Positions 23,650 through 38,124 of a stretch of DNA of 64,000 bases are shown one piece after another (positions within the stretch are counted from its first letter, which is position 1; each line of letters begins with the position of its first letter). Position numbers and translations under genes: made by a program. This DNA comes from Auanema rhodensis (lineage: Eukaryota; Nematoda; Chromadorea; Rhabditida; Rhabditidae), in contig OZ059894.1 of NCBI GenBank assembly GCA_964057225.1, forward strand, positions 22,722,476-22,786,475. Reading direction: 5' to 3'. Under the pieces are notes generated by a model. The model was not told the origin of the DNA, ran no database searches, and worked only from the letters and a program-made list of their open reading frames with translations.

Positions 23650-25755
23650 TTAGTTATGATCGTTTGAAAAATGATGCATTAGTGTATGTTGAGTTTCCAT
23701 GTACACTCAACATTGCTTCCAAAAACATTTTGACAAAAATTTTTTCGAAAAATTTCAAAATAATTTAGCAAAAAGTAGATGTTTTTAGATTCCATTTTTC
23801 AAGGCAAAGACGATGGACAATGTTATTCAACGAAAAAATTAATTCTTCAGGGTGAAAATCGAGGATATAAGTGTGAACTTATATCAGTTGATATCTCGGT
23901 GCATTTTTAAGCTAGCGCAAATCTGATAACACAGATCGACGCAGCTTAAAAATCCGCATCGAATGCACTATACTACATTGAGAAACGCTTAATACGAAAA
24001 TTAGTTATGATCGTTTGAAAAATGATGCATTAGTGTATGTTGAGTTTCCATGTACACTCAACATTGCTTCCAAAAACATTTTGACAAAAATTTTTTCGAA
24101 AAATTTCAAAATAATTTAGCAAAAAGTAGATGTTTTTAGATTCCATTTTTCAAGGCAAAGACGATGGACAATGTTATTCAACGAAAAAATTAATTCTTCA
24201 GGGTGAAAATCGAGGATATAAGTGTGAACTTATATCAGTTGATATCTCGGTGCATTTTTAAGCTAGCGCAAATCTGATAACACAGATCGACGCAGCTTAA
24301 AAATCCGCATCGAATGCACTATACTACATTGAGAAACGCTTAATACAAAAATTAGTTATGATCGTTTGAAAAATGATGCATTAGTGTATGTTGAGTTTCC
24401 ATGTACACTCAACATTGCTTCCAAAAACATTTTGACAAAAATTTTTTCGAGAAATTTCAAAATAATTTAGCAAAAAGTAGATGTTTTTAGATTCCTTTTT
24501 TCAAGGCAAAGACGATGGACAATGTTATTCAACGAAAAAATTAATTCTTCAGGGTGAAAATCGAGGATATAAGTGTGAACTTATATCAGTTGATATCTCG
24601 GTGCATTTTTAAGCTAGCGCAAATCTGATAACACAGATCGACGCAGCTTAAAAATCCGCATCGAATGCAATATACTACATTGAGAAACGCTTAATACAAA
24701 AATTAGTTATGATCGTTTGAAAAATGATGCATTAGTGTATGTTGAGTTTCCATGTACACTCAACATTGCTTCCAAAAACATTTTGACAAAAATTTTTTCG
24801 AAAAACTTCAAAATAATTTAGCAAAAAGTAGATGTTTTTAGATTCCTTTTTTCAAGGCAAAGACGATGGACAATGTTATTCAACGAAAAAATTAATTCTT
24901 CAGGGTGAAAATCGAGGATATAAGTGTGAACTTATATCAGTTGATATCTCGGTGCATTGTTAAGCTAGCGCAAATCTGATAACACAGATCGACGCAGCTT
25001 AAAAATCCGCATCGAATGCACTATACTACATTGAGAAACGCTTAATACAAAAATTAGTTATGATCGTTTGAAAAATGATGCATTAGTGTATGTTGAGTTT
25101 CCATGTACACTCAACATTGCTTCCAAAAACATTTTGACAAAAATTTTTTCGAAAAATTTCAGAATAATTTAGCAAAAAGTAGATGTTTTTAGATTCCTTT
25201 TTTCAAGGCAAAGACGATGGTCAATGTTATTCAACGAAAAAATCAATTCTTCAGGGTGAAAATCGAGGATATAAGTGTGAACTTATATCAGTTGATATCT
25301 CGGTGCATTTTTAAGCTAGCGCAAATCTGATAACACAGAACGACGCAGCTTAAAAATCCGCATCGAATGCACTATACTACATTGAGAAACGCTTAATACA
25401 AAAATTAGTTATGATCGTTTGAAAAATGATGCATTAGTGTATGTTGAGTTTCCATGTACACTCAACATTGCTTCCAAAAACATTTTGACAAAAATTTTTT
25501 CGAGAAATTTCAAAATAATTTAGCAAAAAGTAGATGTTTTTAGATTCCTTTTTTCAAGGCAAAGACGATGGACAATGTTATTCAACGAAAAAATTAATTC
25601 TTCAGGGTGAAAATCGAGGATATAAGTGTGAACTTATATCAGTTGATATCTCGGTGCATTTTTAAGCTAGCGCAAATCTGATAACACAGAACGACGCAGC
25701 TTAAAAATCCGCATCGAATGCACTATACTACATTGAGAAACGCTTAATACAAAAA

Positions 25756-26263
25756 TTAGTTATGATCGTTTGAAAAATGATGCATTAGTGTATGTTGAGT
25801 TTCCATGTACACTCAACATTGCTTCCAAAAACATTTTGACAAAAATTTTTTCGAGAAATTTCAAAATAATTTAGCAAAAAGTAGATGTTTTTAGATTCCT
25901 TTTTTCAAGGCAAAGACGATGGACAATGTTATTCAACGAAAAAATTAATTCTTCAGGGTGAAAATCGAGGATATAAGTGTGAACTTATATCAGTTGATAT
26001 CTCGGTGCATTTTTAAGCTAGTTTAATTTAGCATAAAGTAGATGTTTTTAGATTCCATTTTTCAAGGCAAAGACGATGGACAATGATATTCAACAAAAAA
26101 ATTAATTCTTCAGGGGGAAAATCGAGGATATAAGTGTGAACTTATATCAGTTGATATCTCGGTGCATTTTTAAGCTAGCGCAAATCTGATAACACAGATC
26201 GACGCAGCTTAAAAATCCGCATCGAATGCACTATACTACATTGAGAAACGCTTAATACAAAAA
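25756..26263 (+). repeat. 508-bp monomer 13
   Basis: Standard type; equivalent to 5932-6439 at an offset of 19,824. Confidence 0.95.
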
Positions 26264-26614
26264 TTAGTTATGATCGTTTGAAAAATGATGCATTAGTGTA
26301 TGTTGAGTTTCCATGTACACTCAACATTGCTTCCAAAAACATTTTGACAAAAAGTTTTTCGAAAAATTTCAGAATAATTTAGCAAAAAGTAGATGTTTTT
26401 AGATTCCTTTTTTCAAGGCAAAGACGATGGACAATGTTATTCAACGAAAAAATTAATTCTTCAGGGTGAAAATCGAGGATATAAGTGTGAACTTATATCA
26501 GTTGATATCTCGGTGCATTTTTAAGCTAGCGCAAATCTGATAACACAGAACGACGCAGCTTAAAAATCCGCATCGAATGCACTATACTACATTGAGAAAC
26601 GCTTAATACAAAAA

Positions 26615-26966
26615 TTAGTTATGATCGTTTGAAAAATGATGCATTAGTGTATGTTGAGTTTCCATGTACACTCAACATTGCTTCCAAAAACATTTTGACA
26701 AAAATTTTTTCGAGAAATTTCAAAATAATTTAGCAAAAAGTAGATGTTTTTAGATTCGTTTTTTTCAAGGCAAAGACGATGGACAATGTTATTCAACGAA
26801 AAAATTAATTCTTCAGGGTGAAAATCGAGGATATAAGTGTGAACTTATATCAGTTGATATCTCGGTGCATTTTTAAGCTAGCGCAAATCTGATAACACAG
26901 ATCGACGCAGCTTAAAAATCCGCATCGAATGCACTATACTACATTGAGAAACGCTTAATACAAAAA
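26615..26966 (+). repeat. 352-bp monomer with expanded T run
   Basis: Same ATTCGTTTTTTTC allele; equivalent to 6791-7142 at an offset of 19,824. Confidence 0.93.
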
Positions 26967-27668
26967 TTAGTTATGATCGTTTGAAAAATGATGCATTAGT
27001 GTATGTTGAGTTTCCATGTACACTCAACATTGCTTCCAAAAACATTTTGACAAAAATTTTTTCGAAAAATTTCAAAATAATTTAGCAAAAAGTAGATGTT
27101 TTTAGATTCCATTTTTCAAGGCAAAGACGATGGACAATGTTATTCAACGAAAAAATTAATTCTTCAGGGTGAAAATCGAGGATATAAGTGTGAACTTATA
27201 TCAGTTGATATCTCGGTGCATTTTTAAGCTAGCGCAAATCTGATAACACAGATCGACGCAGCTTAAAAATCCGCATCGAATGCACTATACTACATTGAGA
27301 AACGCTTAATACAAAAATTAGTTATGATCGTTTGAAAAATGATGCATTAGTGTATGTTGAGTTTCCATGTACACTCAACATTGCTTCCAAAAACATTTTG
27401 ACAAAAATTTTTTCGAGAAATTTCAAAATAATTTAGCAAAAAGTAGATGTTTTTAGATTCCTTTTTTCAAGGCAAAGACGATGGACAATGTTATTCAACG
27501 AAAAAATCAATTCTTCAGGGTGAAAATCGAGGATATAAGTGTGAACTTATATCAGTTGATATCTCGGTGCATTTTTAAGCTAGCGCAAATCTGATAACAC
27601 AGATCGACGCAGCTTAAAAATCCGCATCGAATGCACTATACTACATTGAGAAACGCTTAATACAAAAA

Positions 27669-30600
27669 TTAGTTATGATCGTTTGAAAAATGATGCATTA
27701 GTGTATGTTGAGTTTCCATGTACACTCAACATTGCTTCCAAAAACATTTTGACAAAAATTTTTTCGAAAAATTTCAAAATAATTTAGCAAAAAGTAGATG
27801 TTTTTAGATTCCATTTTTCAAGGCAAAGACGATGGACAATGTTATTCAACGAAAAAATTAATTCTTCAGGGTGAAAATCGAGGATATAAGTGTGAACTTA
27901 TATCAGTTGATATCTCGGTGCATTTTTAAGCTAGCGCAAATCTGATAACACAGATCGACGCAGCTTAAAAATCCGCATCGAATGCACTATACTACATTGA
28001 GAAACACTTAATACAAAAATTAGTTATGATCGTTTGAAAAATGATGCATTAGTGTATGTTGAGTTTCCATGTACACTCAACATTGCTTCCAAAAACATTT
28101 TGACAAAAATTTTTTCGAGAAATTTCAAAATAATTTAGCAAAAAGTAGATGTTTTTAGATTCCTTTTTTCAAGGCAAAGACGATGGACAATGTTATTCAA
28201 CGAAAAAATTAATTCTTCAGGGTGAAAATCGAGGATATAAGTGTGAACTTATATCAGTTGATATCTCGGTGCATTTTTAAGCTAGCGCAAATCTGATAAC
28301 ACAGATCGACGCAGCTTAAAAATCCGCATCGAATGCAATATACTACATTGAGAAACGCTTAATACAAAAATTAGTTATGATCGTTTGAAAAATGATGCAT
28401 TAGTGTATGTTGAGTTTCCATGTACACTCAACATTGCTTCCAAAAACATTTTGACAAAAATTTTTTCGAGAAATTTCAAAATAATTTAGCAAAAAGTAGA
28501 TGTTTTTAGATTCCTTTTTTCAAGGCAAAGACGATGGACAATGTTATTCAACGAAAAAATTAATTCTTCAGGGTGAAAATCGAGGATATAAGTGTGAACT
28601 TATATCAGTTGATATCTCGGTGCATTTTTAAGCTAGCGCAAATCTGATAACACAGATCGACGCAGCTTAAAAATCCGCATCGAATGCAATATACTACATT
28701 GAGAAACGCTTAATACAAAAATTAGTTATGATCGTTTGAAAAATGATGCATTAGTGTATGTTGAGTTTCCATGTACACTCAACATTGCTTCCAAAAACAT
28801 TTTGACAAAAATTTTTTCGAAAAACTTCAAAATAATTTAGCAAAAAGTAGATGTTTTTAGATTCCTTTTTTCAAGGCAAAGACGATGGACAATGTTATTC
28901 AACGAAAAAATTAATTCTTCAGGGTGAAAATCGAGGATATAAGTGTGAACTTATATCAGTTGATATCTCGGTGCATTGTTAAGCTAGCGCAAATCTGATA
29001 ACACAGATCGACGCAGCTTAAAAATCCGCATCGAATGCACTATACTACATTGAGAAACGCTTAATACAAAAATTAGTTATGATCGTTTGAAAAATGATGC
29101 ATTAGTGTATGTTGAGTTTCCATGTACACTCAACATTGCTTCCAAAAACATTTTGACAAAAATTTTTTCGAAAAATTTCAGAATAATTTAGCAAAAAGTA
29201 GATGTTTTTAGATTCCTTTTTTCAAGGCAAAGACGATGGTCAATGTTATTCAACGAAAAAATCAATTCTTCAGGGTGAAAATCGAGGATATAAGTGTGAA
29301 CTTATATCAGTTGATATCTCGGTGCATTTTTAAGCTAGCGCAAATCTGATAACACAGAACGACGCAGCTTAAAAATCCGCATCGAATGCACTATACTACA
29401 TTGAGAAACGCTTAATACAAAAATTAGTTATGATCGTTTGAAAAATGATGCATTAGTGTATGTTGAGTTTCCATGTACACTCAACATTGCTTCCAAAAAC
29501 ATTTTGACAAAAATTTTTTCGAAAAATTTCAAAATAATTTAGCAAAAAGTAGATGTTTTTAGATTCCATTTTTCAAGGCAAAGACGATGGTCAATGTTAT
29601 TCAACGAAAAAATCAATTCTTCAGGGTGAAAATCGAGGATATAAGTGTGAACTTATATCAGTTGATATCTCGGTGCATTTTTAAGCTGGCGCAAATCTGA
29701 TAACACAGATCGACGCAGCTTAAAAATCCGCATCGAATGCACTATACTACATTGAGAAACGCTTAATACAAAAATTAGTTATGATCGTTTGAAAAATGAT
29801 GCATTAGTGTATGTTGAGTTTCCATGTACACTCAACATTGCTTCCAAAAACATTTTGACAAAAATTTTTTCGAAAAATTTCAAAATAATTTAGCAAAAAG
29901 TAGATGTTTTTAGATTCCATTTTTCAAGGCAAAGACGATGGACAATGTTATTCAACGAAAAAATTAATTCTTCAGGGTGAAAATCGAGGATATAAGTGTG
30001 AACTTATATCAGTTGATATCTCGGTGCATTTTTAAGCTAGCGCAAATCTGATAACACAGATCGACGCAGCTTAAAAATCCGCATCGAATGCACTATACTA
30101 CATTGAGAAACGCTTAATACAAAAATTAGTTATGATCGTTTGAAAAATGATGCATTAGTGTATGTTGAGTTTCCATGTACACTCAACATTGCTTCCAAAA
30201 ACATTTTGACAAAAATTTTTTCGAGAAATTTCAAAATAATTTAGCAAAAAGTAGATGTTTTTAGATTCCTTTTTTCAAGGCAAAGACGATGGACAATGTT
30301 ATTCAACGAAAAAATTAATTCTTCAGGGTGAAAATCGAGGATATAAGTGTGAACTTATATCAGTTGATATCTCGGTGCATTTTTAAGCTAGCGCAAATCT
30401 GATAACACAGATCGACGCAGCTTAAAAATCCGCATCGAATGCAATATACTACATTGAGAAACGCTTAATACAAAAATTAGTTATGATCGTTTGAAAAATG
30501 ATGCATTAGTGTATGTTGAGTTTCCATGTACACTCAACATTGCTTCCAAAAACATTTTGACAAAAATTTTTTCGAGAAATTTCAAAATAATTTAGCAAAA

Positions 30601-31880
30601 AGTAGATGTTTTTAGATTCCTTTTTTCAAGGCAAAGACGATGGACAATGTTATTCAACGAAAAAATTAATTCTTCAGGGTGAAAATCGAGGATATAAGTG
30701 TGAACTTATATCAGTTGATATCTCGGTGCATTTTTAAGCTAGCGCAAATCTGATAACACAGATCGACGCAGCTTAAAAATCCGCATCGAATGCAATATAC
30801 TACATTGAGAAACGCTTAATACAAAAATTAGTTATGATCGTTTGAAAAATGATGCATTAGTGTATGTTGAGTTTCCATGTACACTCAACATTGCTTCCAA
30901 AAACATTTTGACAAAAATTTTTTCGAAAAACTTCAAAATAATTTAGCAAAAAGTAGATGTTTTTAGATTCCTTTTTTCAAGGCAAAGACGATGGACAATG
31001 TTATTCAACGAAAAAATTAATTCTTCAGGGTGAAAATCGAGGATATAAGTGTGAACTTATATCAGTTGATATCTCGGTGCATTGTTAAGCTAGCGCAAAT
31101 CTGATAACACAGATCGACGCAGCTTAAAAATCCGCATCGAATGCACTATACTACATTGAGAAACGCTTAATACAAAAATTAGTTATGATCGTTTGAAAAA
31201 TGATGCATTAGTGTATGTTGAGTTTCCATGTACACTCAACATTGCTTCCAAAAACATTTTGACAAAAATTTTTTCGAAAAATTTCAGAATAATTTAGCAA
31301 AAAGTAGATGTTTTTAGATTCCTTTTTTCAAGGCAAAGACGATGGTCAATGTTATTCAACGAAAAAATCAATTCTTCAGGGTGAAAATCGAGGATATAAG
31401 TGTGAACTTATATCAGTTGATATCTCGGTGCATTTTTAAGCTAGCGCAAATCTGATAACACAGAACGACGCAGCTTAAAAATCCGCATCGAATGCACTAT
31501 ACTACATTGAGAAACGCTTAATACAAAAATTAGTTATGATCGTTTGAAAAATGATGCATTAGTGTATGTTGAGTTTCCATGTACACTCAACATTGCTTCC
31601 AAAAACATTTTGACAAAAATTTTTTCGAAAAATTTCAAAATAATTTAGCAAAAAGTAGATGTTTTTAGATTCCATTTTTCAAGGCAAAGACGATGGTCAA
31701 TGTTATTCAACGAAAAAATCAATTCTTCAGGGTGAAAATCGAGGATATAAGTGTGAACTTATATCAGTTGATATCTCGGTGCATTTTTAAGCTAGCGCAA
31801 ATCTGATAACACAGAACGACGCAGCTTAAAAATCCGCATCGAATGCACTATACTACATTGAGAAACGCTTAATACAAAAA
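27669..31880 (+). repeat. 2,106-bp six-monomer higher-order repeat, copy B version
   Basis: The same pair of six-monomer blocks as at 7845-12056, shifted by 19,824 bp. The GCTGGCGC variant is at 29688 and the GAAACACTTAAT variant near 28005, as expected from 9864 and 8181. The six-monomer duplication therefore predates the large duplication. Confidence 0.88.
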
Positions 31881-32388
31881 TTAGTTATGATCGTTTGAAA
31901 AATGATGCATTAGTGTATGTTGAGTTTCCATGTACACTCAACATTGCTTCCAAAAACATTTTGACAAAAATTTTTTCGAGAAATTTCAAAATAATTTAGC
32001 AAAAAGTAGATGTTTTTAGATTCCTTTTTTCAAGGCAAAGACGATGGACAATGTTATTCAACGAAAAAATTAATTCTTCAGGGTGAAAATCGAGGATATA
32101 AGTGTGAACTTATATCAGTTGATATCTCGGTGCATTTTTAAGCTAGTTTAATTTAGCATAAAGTAGATGTTTTTAGATTCCATTTTTCAAGGCAAAGACG
32201 ATGGACAATGATATTCAACAAAAAAATTAATTCTTCAGGGGGAAAATCGAGGATATAAGTGTGAACTTATATCAGTTGATATCTCGGTGCATTTTTAAGC
32301 TAGCGCAAATCTGATAACACAGATCGACGCAGCTTAAAAATCCGCATCGAATGCACTATACTACATTGAAAAACGCTTAATACAAAAA
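31881..32388 (+). repeat. 508-bp monomer 14
   Basis: Standard type with TTGAAAAACGC end; equivalent to 12057-12564. Confidence 0.95.
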
Positions 32389-32739
32389 TTAGTTATGATC
32401 GTTTGAAAAATGATGCATTAGTGTATGTTGAGTTTCCATGTACACTCAACATTGCTTCCAAAAACATTTTGACAAAAAGTTTTTCGAAAAATTTCAGAAT
32501 AATTTAGCAAAAAGTAGATGTTTTTAGATTCCTTTTTTCAAGGCAAAGACGATGGACAATGTTATTCAACGAAAAAATTAATTCTTCAGGGTGAAAATCG
32601 AGGATATAAGTGTGAACTTATATCAGTTGATATCTCGGTGCATTTTTAAGCTAGCGCAAATCTGATAACACAGATCGACGCAGCTTAAAAATCCGCATCG
32701 AATGCACTATACTACATTGAGAAACGCTTAATACAAAAA

Positions 32740-33247
32740 TTAGTTATGATCGTTTGAAAAATGATGCATTAGTGTATGTTGAGTTTCCATGTACACTCAA
32801 CATTGCTTCCAAAAACATTTTGACAAAAATTTTTTCGAGAAATTTCAAAATAATTTAGCAAAAAGTAGATGTTTTTAGATTCCTTTTTTCAAGGCAAAGA
32901 CGATGGACAATGTTATTCAACGAAAAAATTAATTCTTCAGGGTGAAAATCGAGGATATAAGTGTGAACTTATATCAGTTGATATCTCGGTGCATTTTTAA
33001 GCTAGTTTAATTTAGCATAAAGTAGATGTTTTTAGATTCCATTTTTCAAGGCAAAGACGATGGACAATGATATTCAACAAAAAAATTAATTCTTCAGGGG
33101 GAAAATCGAGGATATAAGTGTGAACTTATATCAGTTGATATCTCGGTGCATTTTTAAGCTAGCGCAAATCTGATAACACAGATCGACGCAGCTTAAAAAT
33201 CCGCATCGAATGCACTATACTACATTGAAAAACGCTTAATACAAAAA
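32740..33247 (+). repeat. 508-bp monomer 15
   Basis: Standard type with TTGAAAAACGC end; equivalent to 12916-13423. Confidence 0.95.
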
Positions 33248-36200
33248 TTAGTTATGATCGTTTGAAAAATGATGCATTAGTGTATGTTGAGTTTCCATGT
33301 ACACTCAACATTGCTTCCAAAAACATTTTGACAAAAAGTTTTTCGAAAAATTTCAGAATAATTTAGCAAAAAGTAGATGTTTTTAGATTCCTTTTTTCAA
33401 GGCAAAGACGATGGACAATGTTATTCAACGAAAAAATTAATTCTTCAGGGTGAAAATCGAGGATATAAGTGTGAACTTATATCAGTTGATATCTCGGTGC
33501 ATTTTTAAGCTAGCGCAAATCTGATAACACAGATCGACGCAGCTTAAAAATCCGCATCGAATGCACTATACTACATTGAGAAACGCTTAATACAAAAATT
33601 AGTTATGATCGTTTGAAAAATGATGCATTAGTGTATGTTGAGTTTTCATGTACACTCAACATTGCTTCCAAAAACATTTTGACAAAAATTTTTTCGAAAA
33701 ATTTCATAATAATTTAGCAAAAAGTAGATGTTTTTAGATTCCATTTTTCAAGGCAAAGACGATGGACAATGTTATTCAACGAAAAAATTAATTCTTCAGG
33801 GTGAAAATCGAGGATATAAGTGTGAACTTATATCAGTTGATATCTCGGTGCATTTTTAAGCTAGCGCAAATCTGATAACACAGATCGACGCAGCTTAAAA
33901 ATCCGCATCGAATGCACTATACTACATTGAGAAACGCTTAATACAAAAATTAGTTATGATCGTTTGAAAAATGATGCATTAGTGTATGTTGAGTTTCCAT
34001 GTACACTCAACATTGCTTCCAAAAACATTTTGACAAAAATTTTTTCGAAAAATTTCAGAATAATTTAGCAAAAAGTAGATGTTTTTAGATTCCATTTTTC
34101 AAGGCAAAGACGATGAACAATGTTATTCAACGAAAAAATTAATTCTTCAGGGTGAAAATCGAGGATTAAAGTGTGAACTTATATCAGTTGATATCTCGGT
34201 GCATTTTTAAGCTAGCGCAAATCTGATAACACAGATCGACGCAGCTTAACAATCCGCATCGAATGCACTATACTACATTGAAAAACGCTTAATACAAAAA
34301 TTAGTTATGATCGTTTGAAAAATGATGCATTAGTGTATGTTGAGTTTCCATGTACACTCAACATTGCTTCCAAAAACATTTTGACAAAAATTTTTTCGAA
34401 AAATTTCAGAATAATTTAGCATAAAGTAGATGTTTTTAGATTCCATTTTTCAAGGCAAAGACGATGGACAATGATATTCAACGAAAAAATTAATTCTTCA
34501 GGGGGAAAATCGAGGATATAAGTGTGAACTTATATCAGTTGATATCTCGGTGCATTTTTAAGCTAGCGCAAATCTGATAACACAGATCGACGCAGCTTAA
34601 AAATTCGCATCGAATGCACTATACTACATTGAGAAACGCTTAATACAAAAATTAGTTATGATCGTTTGAAAAATGATGCATTAGTGTATGTTGAGTTTCC
34701 ATGTACACTCAACATTGCTTCCAAAAACATTTTGACAAAAAGTTTTTCGAAAAATTTCAGAATAATTTAGCAAAAAGTAGATGTTTTTAGATTCCTTTTT
34801 TCAAGGCAAAGACGATGGTCAATGTTATTCAACGAAAAAATCAATTCTTCAGGGTGAAAATCGAGGATTTAAATGTGAACTTATATCAGTTGATATCTCG
34901 GTGCATTTTTAAGCTAGCGCAAATCTGATAACACAGATCGACGCAGCTTAAAAATCCGCATCGAATGCACTATACTACATTGAGAAACGCTTAATACAAA
35001 AATTAGTTATGATCGTTTGAAAAATGATGCATTAGTGTATGTTGAGTTTCCATGTACACTCAACATTGCTTCCAAAAACATTTTGACAAAAATTTTTTCG
35101 AAAAATTTCATAATAATTTAGCAAAAAGTAGATGTTTTTAGATTCCATTTTTCAAGGCAAAGACGATGGACAATGTTATTCAACGAAAAAATTAATTCTT
35201 CAGGGTGAAAATCGAGGATATAAGTGTGAACTTATATCAGTTGATATCTCGGTGCATTTTTAAGCTAGCGCAAATCTGATAACACAGATCGACGCAGCTT
35301 AAAAATCCGCATCGAATGCACTATACTACATTGAGAAACGCTTAATACAAAAATTAGTTATGATCGTTTGAAAAATGTTGCATTAGTGTATGTTGAGTTT
35401 CCATGTACACTCAACATTGCTTCCAAAAACATTTTGACAAAAATTTTTTCGAAAAATTTCAAAATAATTTAGCAAAAAGTAGATGTTTTTAGATTCCATT
35501 TTTCAAGGCAAAGACGATGGACAATGTTATTCAACGAAAAAATTAATTCTTCAGGGTGAAAATCGAGGATATAAGTGTGAACTTATATCAGTTGATATCT
35601 CGGTGCATTTTTAAGCTAGCGCAAATCTGATAACACAGATCGACGCAGCTTAAAAATCCGCATCGAATGCACTATACTACATTGAGAAACGCTTAATACA
35701 AAAATTAGTTATGATCGTTTGAAAAATGATGCATTAGTGTATGTTGAGTTTCCATGTACACTCAACATTGCTTCCAAAAACATTTTGACAAAAATTTTTT
35801 CGAAAAATTTCAGAATAATTTAGCAAAAAGTAGATGTTTTTAGATTCCATTTTTCAAAGCAAAGACGATGGACAATGTTATTCAACGAAAAAATTAATTC
35901 TTCAGGGGGAAAATCGAGGATATAAGTGTGAACATATATCAGTTGATATCTCGGTGCATTTTTAAGCTAGCGCAAATCTGATAACACAGATCGACGCAGC
36001 TTAAAAATCCGCATCGAATGCACTATACTACATTGAGAAACGCTTAATACAAAAATTAGTTATGATCGTTTGAAAAATGATGCATTAGTGTATGTTGAGT
36101 TTCCATGTACACTCAACATTGCTTCCAAAAACATTTTGACAAAAATGTTTTCGAAAAATTTCAGAATAATTTAGCAAAAAGTAGATGTTTTTAGATTCCT

Positions 36201-36406
36201 TTTTTCAAGGCAAAGACGATGGACAATGTTATTCAACGAAAAAATTAATTCTTCAGGGTGAAAATCGAGGATATAAGTGTGAACTTATATCAGTTGATAT
36301 CTCGGTGCATTTTTAAGCTAGCGCAAATCTGATAACACAGAACGACGCAGCTTAAAAATCCGCATCGAATGCACTATACTACATTGAGAAACGCTTAATA
36401 CAAAAA

Positions 36407-36914
36407 TTAGTTATGATCGTTTGAAAAATGATGCATTAGTGTATGTTGAGTTTCCATGTACACTCAACATTGCTTCCAAAAACATTTTGACAAAAATTTT
36501 TTCGAGAAATTTCAAAATAATTTAGCAAAAAGTAGATGTTTTTAGATTCCTTTTTTCAAGGCAAAGACGATGGACAATGTTATTCAACGAAAAAATTAAT
36601 TCTTCAGGGTGAAAATCGAGGATATAAGTGTGAACTTATATCAGTTGATATCTCGGTGCATTTTTAAGCTAGTTTAATTTAGCATAAAGTAGATGTTTTT
36701 AGATTCCATTTTTCAAGGCAAAGACGATGGACAATGATATTCAACAAAAAAATTAATTCTTCAGGGGGAAAATCGAGGATATAAGTGTGAACTTATATCA
36801 GTTGATATCTCGGTGCATTTTTAAGCTAGCGCAAATCTGATAACACAGATCGACGCAGCTTAAAAATCCGCATCGAATGCACTATACTACATTGAGAAAC
36901 GCTTAATACAAAAA
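36407..36914 (+). repeat. 508-bp monomer 16
   Basis: Standard type; equivalent to 16583-17090, including the TTTTTCAGCTAG variant in the next monomer. Confidence 0.95.
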
Positions 36915-37265
36915 TTAGTTATGATCGTTTGAAAAATGATGCATTAGTGTATGTTGAGTTTCCATGTACACTCAACATTGCTTCCAAAAACATTTTGACA
37001 AAAAGTTTTTCGAAAAATTTCAGAATAATTTAGCAAAAAGTAGATGTTTTTAGATTCCTTTTTTCAAGGCAAAGACGATGGACAATGTTATTCAACGAAA
37101 AAATTAATTCTTCAGGGTGAAAATCGAGGATATAAGTGTGAACTTATATCAGTTGATATCTCGGTGCATTTTTCAGCTAGCGCAAATCTGATAACACAGA
37201 TCGACGCAGCTTAAAAATCCGCATCGAATGCACTATACTACATTGAGAAACGCTTAATACAAAAA

Positions 37266-37773
37266 TTAGTTATGATCGTTTGAAAAATGATGCATTAGTG
37301 TATGTTGAGTTTCCATGTACACTCAACATTGCTTCCAAAAACATTTTGACAAAAATTTTTTCGAGAAATTTCAAAATAATTTAGCAAAAAGTAGATGTTT
37401 TTAGATTCCTTTTTTCAAGGCAAAGACGATGGACAATGTTATTCAACGAAAAAATTAATTCTTCAGGGTGAAAATCGAGGATATAAGTGTGAACTTATAT
37501 CAGTTGATATCTCGGTGCATTTTTAAGCTAGTTTAATTTAGCATAAAGTAGATGTTTTTAGATTCCATTTTTCAAGGCAAAGACGATGGACAATGATATT
37601 CAACAAAAAAATTAATTCTTCAGGGGGAAAATCGAGGATATAAGTGTGAACTTATATCAGTTGATATCTCGGTGCATTTTTAAGCTAGCGCAAATCTGAT
37701 AACACAGATCGACGCAGCTTAAAAATCCGCATCGAATGCACTATACTACATTGAAAAACGCTTAATACAAAAA
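37266..37773 (+). repeat. 508-bp monomer 17
   Basis: Standard type with TTGAAAAACGC end; equivalent to 17442-17949. Confidence 0.95.
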
Positions 37774-38124
37774 TTAGTTATGATCGTTTGAAAAATGATG
37801 CATTAGTGTATGTTGAGTTTCCATGTACACTCAACATTGCTTCCAAAAACATTTTGACAAAAAGTTTTTCGAAAAATTTCAGAATAATTTAGCAAAAAGT
37901 AGATGTTTTTAGATTCCTTTTTTCAAGGCAAAGACGATGGACAATGTTATTCAACGAAAAAATTAATTCTTCAGGGTGAAAATCGAGGATATAAGTGTGA
38001 ACTTATATCAGTTGATATCTCGGTGCATTTTTAAGCTAGCGCAAATCTGATAACACAGATCGACGCAGCTTAAAAATCCGCATCGAATGCACTATACTAC
38101 ATTGAGAAACGCTTAATACAAAAA

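Larger units (their letters stand above)
31881..33598 (+). repeat. 859-bp dimer, two copies (copy B)
   Basis: 508+351 dimers at 31881 and 32740, matching 12057-13774 at an offset of 19,824. Confidence 0.9.
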
